From: JANMJD01 sp031371195
Lineage (GTDB): Bacteria > Actinomycetota > Acidimicrobiia > Acidimicrobiales > Ilumatobacteraceae
Direction: 5' to 3'
Assembly (NCBI GenBank): GCA_031371195.1
Contig: JANMJD010000026.1
Location: 1 to 19,034 of the forward strand
DNA: 19,034 nt
The notes under the pieces are model-generated. The model had not been told where the DNA came from. It saw nothing but the letters and a program-made list of their open reading frames with translations, and made no database searches. Both the position numbers and the translations under genes were made by a program. Positions 15,530 through 19,034 of the stretch are shown here, one piece after another; position 1 is the first letter of the stretch; each line of letters opens with the position of its first letter.

Positions 15530-15535
15530 TACGAT
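15530..15535 (+). promoter_or_regulatory. -10 hexamer TACGAT for the PEBP-led operon
   Basis: TACGAT, then 9 nt, then GTG 15545. The transcript would begin 2-3 nt before the start codon or at it. Same hexamer as for the SDR and nudC genes. Confidence 0.45.
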
Positions 15536-15544
15536 GGTCTGTTC

Positions 15545-16216
15545 GTGACCGCCTCTGCCTCTGCCCCCTACCGGACCGCGTCCCGCCGGATCTCGGCCGT
15601 CTGCATCGCGCTCGGCATCGTCGCGCTCGCCGCCTGTGACGAGCGCGACGGGCGTGAACTCCCACCCGCCCGTCCCGATCAGACCGCCTCGGTGTTGACG
15701 ACCACCATCGCCCCGGCGACCACCGCCCGCCTGGTGGAACCCAACTCACCAGAACTGCAAACCCTCCCGGCCAGCGGATTCACCCTGCGGCTCCCGTGGG
15801 TTGACGACGGCCAGATCCCGGCCGAGTACACCTGCACGGGGACACCCACCCACGACGTGGCCCCCCGGCTCGTCTGGGAAGCCGTACCCGCAGGAACGGT
15901 GGAGTTGGCCGTCGTGCTCACCGATCAAACCGCCGACGGATACGTGCTCTGGGCGATGAGCGGCATCGATCCCGCACTCGGCGCTCTGGACGCCGGTGTG
16001 GTGCCGGCGGGAGCGGTTCGTGCCGCCAACAGCACCGGTGCCATCGGCTACAGCGGGCCGTGCCCCCCGTCGGGCACCCATGACTACCTGATGCAACTGT
16101 TCGCCATCGATCAACAGCTGGAGCTGACCGACGGCACGCCGGCCAGCGATGCCGTGGCGGCAATCGAGGCTGCGGCGATCGACTCCGTCGGAGTGGCGGG
16201 CGTGGTGTCGGCATGA
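15545..16216 (+). CDS. PEBP family (YbhB/YbcL, Raf-kinase-inhibitor-like) lipoprotein
   Basis: 223 residues. A basic N-terminus and hydrophobic core end in a lipobox LAAC, so C31 should be lipidated and the protein membrane-anchored outside the cell. A Thr/Ala/Pro-rich linker runs to about residue 75. The phosphatidylethanolamine-binding-like domain has DGQIPAEYTCTG, PRLVWEAVPAGTVELAVVLTD, and the ligand-pocket strand IGYSGPCPPSGTHDYLMQLFA. The usual His-Trp of the pocket (HW) is LW here, so the anion-binding site may be changed. Bacterial PEBP homologues have no firmly established role. It starts at GTG 15545 after TACGAT and ends 25 bp before the cyclic-di-GMP gene, with no promoter visible between, so the two are probably co-transcribed. 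Confidence 0.87.
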   Translation: MTASASAPYRTASRRISAVCIALGIVALAACDERDGRELPPARPDQTASVLTTTIAPATTARLVEPNSPELQTLPASGFTLRLPWVDDGQIPAEYTCTGTPTHDVAPRLVWEAVPAGTVELAVVLTDQTADGYVLWAMSGIDPALGALDAGVVPAGAVRAANSTGAIGYSGPCPPSGTHDYLMQLFAIDQQLELTDGTPASDAVAAIEAAAIDSVGVAGVVSA

Positions 16217-16241
16217 TCTCGCCGGCGGTGGGCGCCCGGCG

Positions 16242-18659
16242 ATGAGTTCTGTCGGCGGAACCGACGGGGGGTTGATCTCGCTCGACGCGTTGCCGTTCCC
16301 CTGCGCGATCGTCGGTCGAGATCTGCTCGTGAAACGCGCCAACGGGCCATGGCTGGCGATGGCCCTCGGCGCGGGAGTCGGGCATGATGTGGCCGCGGCT
16401 GCCGGGCTCGATGCTGGTGACGCCGGACGGCTCGAAGGATTGCTCGACCACGCCCACGAGCAGCGGGAGACCCCGTCGGAGCAGCCTGCATCGATCGAGG
16501 TCGACGTCCCCAACCTCGGTCTTCTGCGCTGGTCGCGTTGGTACGCAACCCCGCACGGCGACGAGGAGGTACTGGTGTCGATCGTCCCGATCCGGTCGCC
16601 ACCGACGATCGCCCTGGCCGGCGCGACCCGAGCGGTTTTGGAAGATGCGTACTCGTACATCTCCGAGGGAGTCGTGATTCTCGACAAGGACCTGCAGATC
16701 GTCTTCAGTACCGGATTCGCCAGCAACCTCGTCGGACGGCCGGGCTTCGCCAACGAGGGCTTGTCGGCGATCGAGCAGATCCATCCGAGTGATCTCGAAG
16801 CCGCCGGTGTGATGATCGATCGGTTGATGTCCCGCCCCGGCGAGCAGGTGACCGTCGATCTGCGCATCTCCAGCGAATCCGGTGGATGGCGCTGGTTCGA
16901 GGCGATCGCCACCAACCTGCTCGACCATCCGGCGGTGGGAGGAATCCTCGTCCTGTTGCGTGACATCGGGCCACGCAAAGACGCCGAGACGTTCGCCTCA
17001 CGCCTCGTTCGCCTGTTCGACGAAAGCCCCGACCTGGTCATCGTGCTCGATAGGGCGACCAGGCCGATCTATCGCAATACTGCGTTGCTCCACCTGTTGG
17101 AGAGCCGATTCGCCACCGTGGGCGAGGCTCGCAGCGTAGAGCGGGAACTGATCCGCGAGGTCGGCAAACGGTTGCCCCGCAACGTGGTGGTCGGAACGCA
17201 ACCCACCTGGCAGGGCGAGATCGAGGTGAATCTCGATGACGGCCTGACGTTGTCGTTGGTTGTCGTGGTGGCACAACAGGATGGGTCGACGTCGTTCATC
17301 GCCGGGATCGGCCGAGACATCACCGATCGAAAGCAGTTGGAGGCCAAGCTCGCCCACCAGGCCGGCCACGACTCGCTCACCGATCTACCGAACCGGGCCA
17401 CGTTCCTGGCGAGCCTCGCCGAAGCGCTCAGCCAGCAACCCGCCGCTGACACGCATCTGGCGGTGTTGTTCCTCGATCTCGACAATCTGAAGGACGTCAA
17501 CGACTCGGTCGGCCATCACGTCGGCGATGCCCTGCTCATCGACGTCGCCCAGCGGCTGCGCACGGCGATCCGCCCGCTCGACATGGTGTCACGCCTCGGC
17601 GGCGACGAGTTCGCCGTGTTGTGCCGCTTCCTCCCCGATGAGGCGACGGCCCATGACGTCGCCGAGCGTGTGCGCCGGGAATTGACCGGGCGCATCCTCA
17701 TCGGGCACACCGAAGTGTTCCTCAGCGCCTCGATCGGGATCGTGGCCGCCGGACCGCACCGGGCGATCGTCGAGACACCGCACGACGATGCGATGGCCTT
17801 GCTCCGCGATGCCGATACGGCGATGTACCGGGCCAAGCAGCTCGGGCGAGCCCGGGTCGAGACGTTCACCGAGGACCTGCGGACCCGCGCTCAGGTTCGG
17901 CGTCAATTGACGGCCGGACTCGAACAGGCGCTGTCGAACCACGAGTTGTACATCGAGTTCCAGCCGATCATCTCGCTCACCGACGACACGATCGCGTCGG
18001 TCGAGGCGCTGCTGCGCTGGCATCACCCGAGCCTGGGACAGCTCGCCCCTGCATCATTCATCGATCTGGCCGAGGAGTCCGGGTTGATCGAGCCGATCGG
18101 CCGCTGGGCCCTTTCGGCGGCGATCCGCGACATGGCCTCGATCACCCATCTCGCACCCGAACTCACCCTGCATGTCAACGTCTCGCCCCGCCAACTGGCC
18201 GCCGTCGACGACTTCGCCGAATTCATCTCCGAGACGCTCGCCGAGTCGGGTTTCGAACCTCGGCGATTGACCATCGAGATCACCGAGACGACGTTGTTGG
18301 ACGACGCCGCCGAAGCCGCTACCCGGCTCGATCGGGTTCGAGAGCTGGGCGTTCGTACGGCGATCGACGACTTCGGCACGGGCTACTCGTCGCTCGCCTA
18401 TCTCCGTCGTTTCCCGATGAACGAGCTCAAGCTCGACGGAACATTCGTCAAGGATCTCCACATCGAGGCCGACAGCCGAGCCGTGGTCAAGGCCGTCATC
18501 GATCTGGCCCATTCGCTACGGATGACGGTGACCGCCGAGGCCGTCAGCCAATCCGCACAGCTCGACGTGTTGCGCGAACTTGGTTGCGACCGGGTCCAGG
18601 GCTTTCTTCTCGGCGCGCCACTCTGTCTCGACGAACTGATCGTGGCGCTCGGACGTTGA
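16242..18659 (+). CDS. PAS-GGDEF-EAL cyclic-di-GMP signalling protein
   Basis: 805 residues, soluble, no membrane helix. It has two or three PAS-like sensor domains (about 10-100, weaker; 132-250, ending GILVLLRDIGPRKDAE; 252-364, ending DITDRKQ). A GGDEF domain follows at about 373-530 with intact GGDEF at 453-457 and an inhibitory RxxD site R444-D447 exactly five residues before it. An EAL domain spans about 545-800 with E588 (EAL), N646, E682, D709/D710 (DDFGTGYSS), K730, E766 and Q786, the full set of metal and catalytic positions. Both synthesis and hydrolysis of c-di-GMP are therefore possible, with product feedback. AEAVSQ replaces the usual AEGVE, a mild variation. The start ATG 16242 is chosen because it begins just before the first PAS; the ribosome site is weak. 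It overlaps the next gene's TTG by 4 bp. Confidence 0.93.
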   Translation: MSSVGGTDGGLISLDALPFPCAIVGRDLLVKRANGPWLAMALGAGVGHDVAAAAGLDAGDAGRLEGLLDHAHEQRETPSEQPASIEVDVPNLGLLRWSRWYATPHGDEEVLVSIVPIRSPPTIALAGATRAVLEDAYSYISEGVVILDKDLQIVFSTGFASNLVGRPGFANEGLSAIEQIHPSDLEAAGVMIDRLMSRPGEQVTVDLRISSESGGWRWFEAIATNLLDHPAVGGILVLLRDIGPRKDAETFASRLVRLFDESPDLVIVLDRATRPIYRNTALLHLLESRFATVGEARSVERELIREVGKRLPRNVVVGTQPTWQGEIEVNLDDGLTLSLVVVVAQQDGSTSFIAGIGRDITDRKQLEAKLAHQAGHDSLTDLPNRATFLASLAEALSQQPAADTHLAVLFLDLDNLKDVNDSVGHHVGDALLIDVAQRLRTAIRPLDMVSRLGGDEFAVLCRFLPDEATAHDVAERVRRELTGRILIGHTEVFLSASIGIVAAGPHRAIVETPHDDAMALLRDADTAMYRAKQLGRARVETFTEDLRTRAQVRRQLTAGLEQALSNHELYIEFQPIISLTDDTIASVEALLRWHHPSLGQLAPASFIDLAEESGLIEPIGRWALSAAIRDMASITHLAPELTLHVNVSPRQLAAVDDFAEFISETLAESGFEPRRLTIEITETTLLDDAAEAATRLDRVRELGVRTAIDDFGTGYSSLAYLRRFPMNELKLDGTFVKDLHIEADSRAVVKAVIDLAHSLRMTVTAEAVSQSAQLDVLRELGCDRVQGFLLGAPLCLDELIVALGR

Positions 18660-18988
18660 TCATCGGCAGTACCCACATCTCGTTGAACCTGGCGCTGACG
18701 GTCGGCGTGCTGGCCGTGATGGCCTACCGACTCGCCGCAGGGGCGCGCTACGCCGCCGGCCGCGACGGCCGTCGGTTGATCACCGAAATCGTTCGCGGCA
18801 TCCGCTGGCGGCATATCTGGCCGATACCCGCCGTGGTCGTCGGCGTCGTCGGTGCGGCACTGCTGCTGGTCCAGGTCCCCGGCCTCGATTGGGGATGGTG
18901 GTCGGCGATCGGCGGCGTGGGAAATCCGGTCACCGGATCGACGGCCGAGACCGCCGGGACCCTGTGGGAATGGCCCGCTTCCAGGTGA
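18656..18988 (+). CDS. Small two-helix membrane protein, possibly truncated
   Basis: About 110 residues if started at TTG 18656, which overlaps the c-di-GMP gene stop (TTGA). TTG 18683 or ATG 18719 are alternatives. One hydrophobic helix (LNLALTVGVLAVMAYRLAAG) is followed by a basic cytoplasmic loop (GRDGRRLITEIVRGIRWRH), a second helix (IWPIPAVVVGVVGAALLLVQV) and a Trp/Gly-rich end (GLDWGWWSAIGGVGNPVTG). The frame stops soon after TAGTLWEW. I have a vague memory of longer actinobacterial membrane proteins with this Trp-rich stretch followed by more helices, which would make this a truncated copy, but I cannot confirm it. Function unknown. Confidence 0.55.
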   Translation: MIIGSTHISLNLALTVGVLAVMAYRLAAGARYAAGRDGRRLITEIVRGIRWRHIWPIPAVVVGVVGAALLLVQVPGLDWGWWSAIGGVGNPVTGSTAETAGTLWEWPASR

Positions 18989-19034
18989 TCGGGGGGATCG
19001 AGATCGAACCGGACTTCGCGGATGAATGGCAGGG
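18970..19034 (+). CDS. Possible start of a gene running off the right edge
   Basis: ATG 18970 opens a frame to the window end (MARFQVIGGIEIEPDFADEW ...), about 21 residues. It overlaps the end of the preceding frame and has neither a ribosome site nor a TAnnnT hexamer at the usual distance. It could be a genuine coupled gene or the shifted continuation of the preceding one. I do not recognise the sequence. Confidence 0.3.
   Translation, partial: MARFQVIGGIEIEPDFADEWQ

Noticed and set aside
1..19034. Defence system, mobile element, CRISPR array or tRNA
   Set aside because: No transposase, integrase, restriction, Cas or toxin-antitoxin signatures, no direct-repeat arrays, and no tRNA-like cloverleaf were seen in reading either strand.

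Overview
The window is GC-rich (about two thirds G+C by eye) and densely coded, with no gap over 300 bases. It looks like chromosome from an actinobacterium, most likely class Acidimicrobiia (Ilumatobacter-like). The grounds are a mycothiol S-conjugate amidase (mca), frequent GTG starts, many starts that appear leaderless, and a secreted protease carrying three 'PTRxxDTR ... DVxGYF' repeats of a kind I associate with that group. The lineage is an inference, not a database result.

Layout, left to right: (1) 1-132 (-), N-terminal end of an unidentified small helical protein. (2) 310-1122 (+), short-chain dehydrogenase, coupled by a 4-bp overlap to a DUF2207-type membrane protein (1119-3012) whose frame is broken in a G-run near its Gly-rich C-terminus. 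(3) 3084-4127 (+), AttH/DUF7064-like protein with its own promoter. (4) 4282-7146 (+), secreted S8 serine protease with three C-terminal repeats. (5) 7136-7912 (-), NudC NAD(H) diphosphatase interrupted by one in-frame TGA just before its Nudix box. (6) 7935-9113 (+), thiolase, divergent from nudC with only 22 bp between starts. (7) 9135-9452 (-), small LPTTG cell-wall protein. (8) 9549-11903 (+), DUF4012 membrane protein. (9) 11925-12983 (-), mtnA. (10) 13008-13535 (+), nuclease lipoprotein. (11) 13546-14382 (+), YdjC/ChbG-like carbohydrate deacetylase. (12) 14353-14586 (-), mini SCP2-like protein, coupled to mca (14583-15503, -). (13) 15545-16216 (+), PEBP-family lipoprotein, then a PAS-GGDEF-EAL cyclic-di-GMP protein (16242-18659) and a small membrane protein (18656-18988). 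(14) A possible gene start at 18970 runs off the window.

The genes are mostly housekeeping and accessory metabolism (lipid or acyl-CoA, NAD turnover, methionine salvage, mycothiol detoxification), envelope or secreted proteins, and one second-messenger enzyme. I see no defence system, mobile element, CRISPR, tRNA or rRNA. I did not find one novel multi-gene system.

The most useful observations are: two single-site lesions that break otherwise intact conserved genes (DUF2207 frameshift, nudC TGA); a window-wide pattern of TAnnnT -10 hexamers placed 6-9 nt before start codons, including two divergent pairs whose -10 hexamers share their TA; a marked excess of GATC; and an mca/mini-SCP2 coupled pair.
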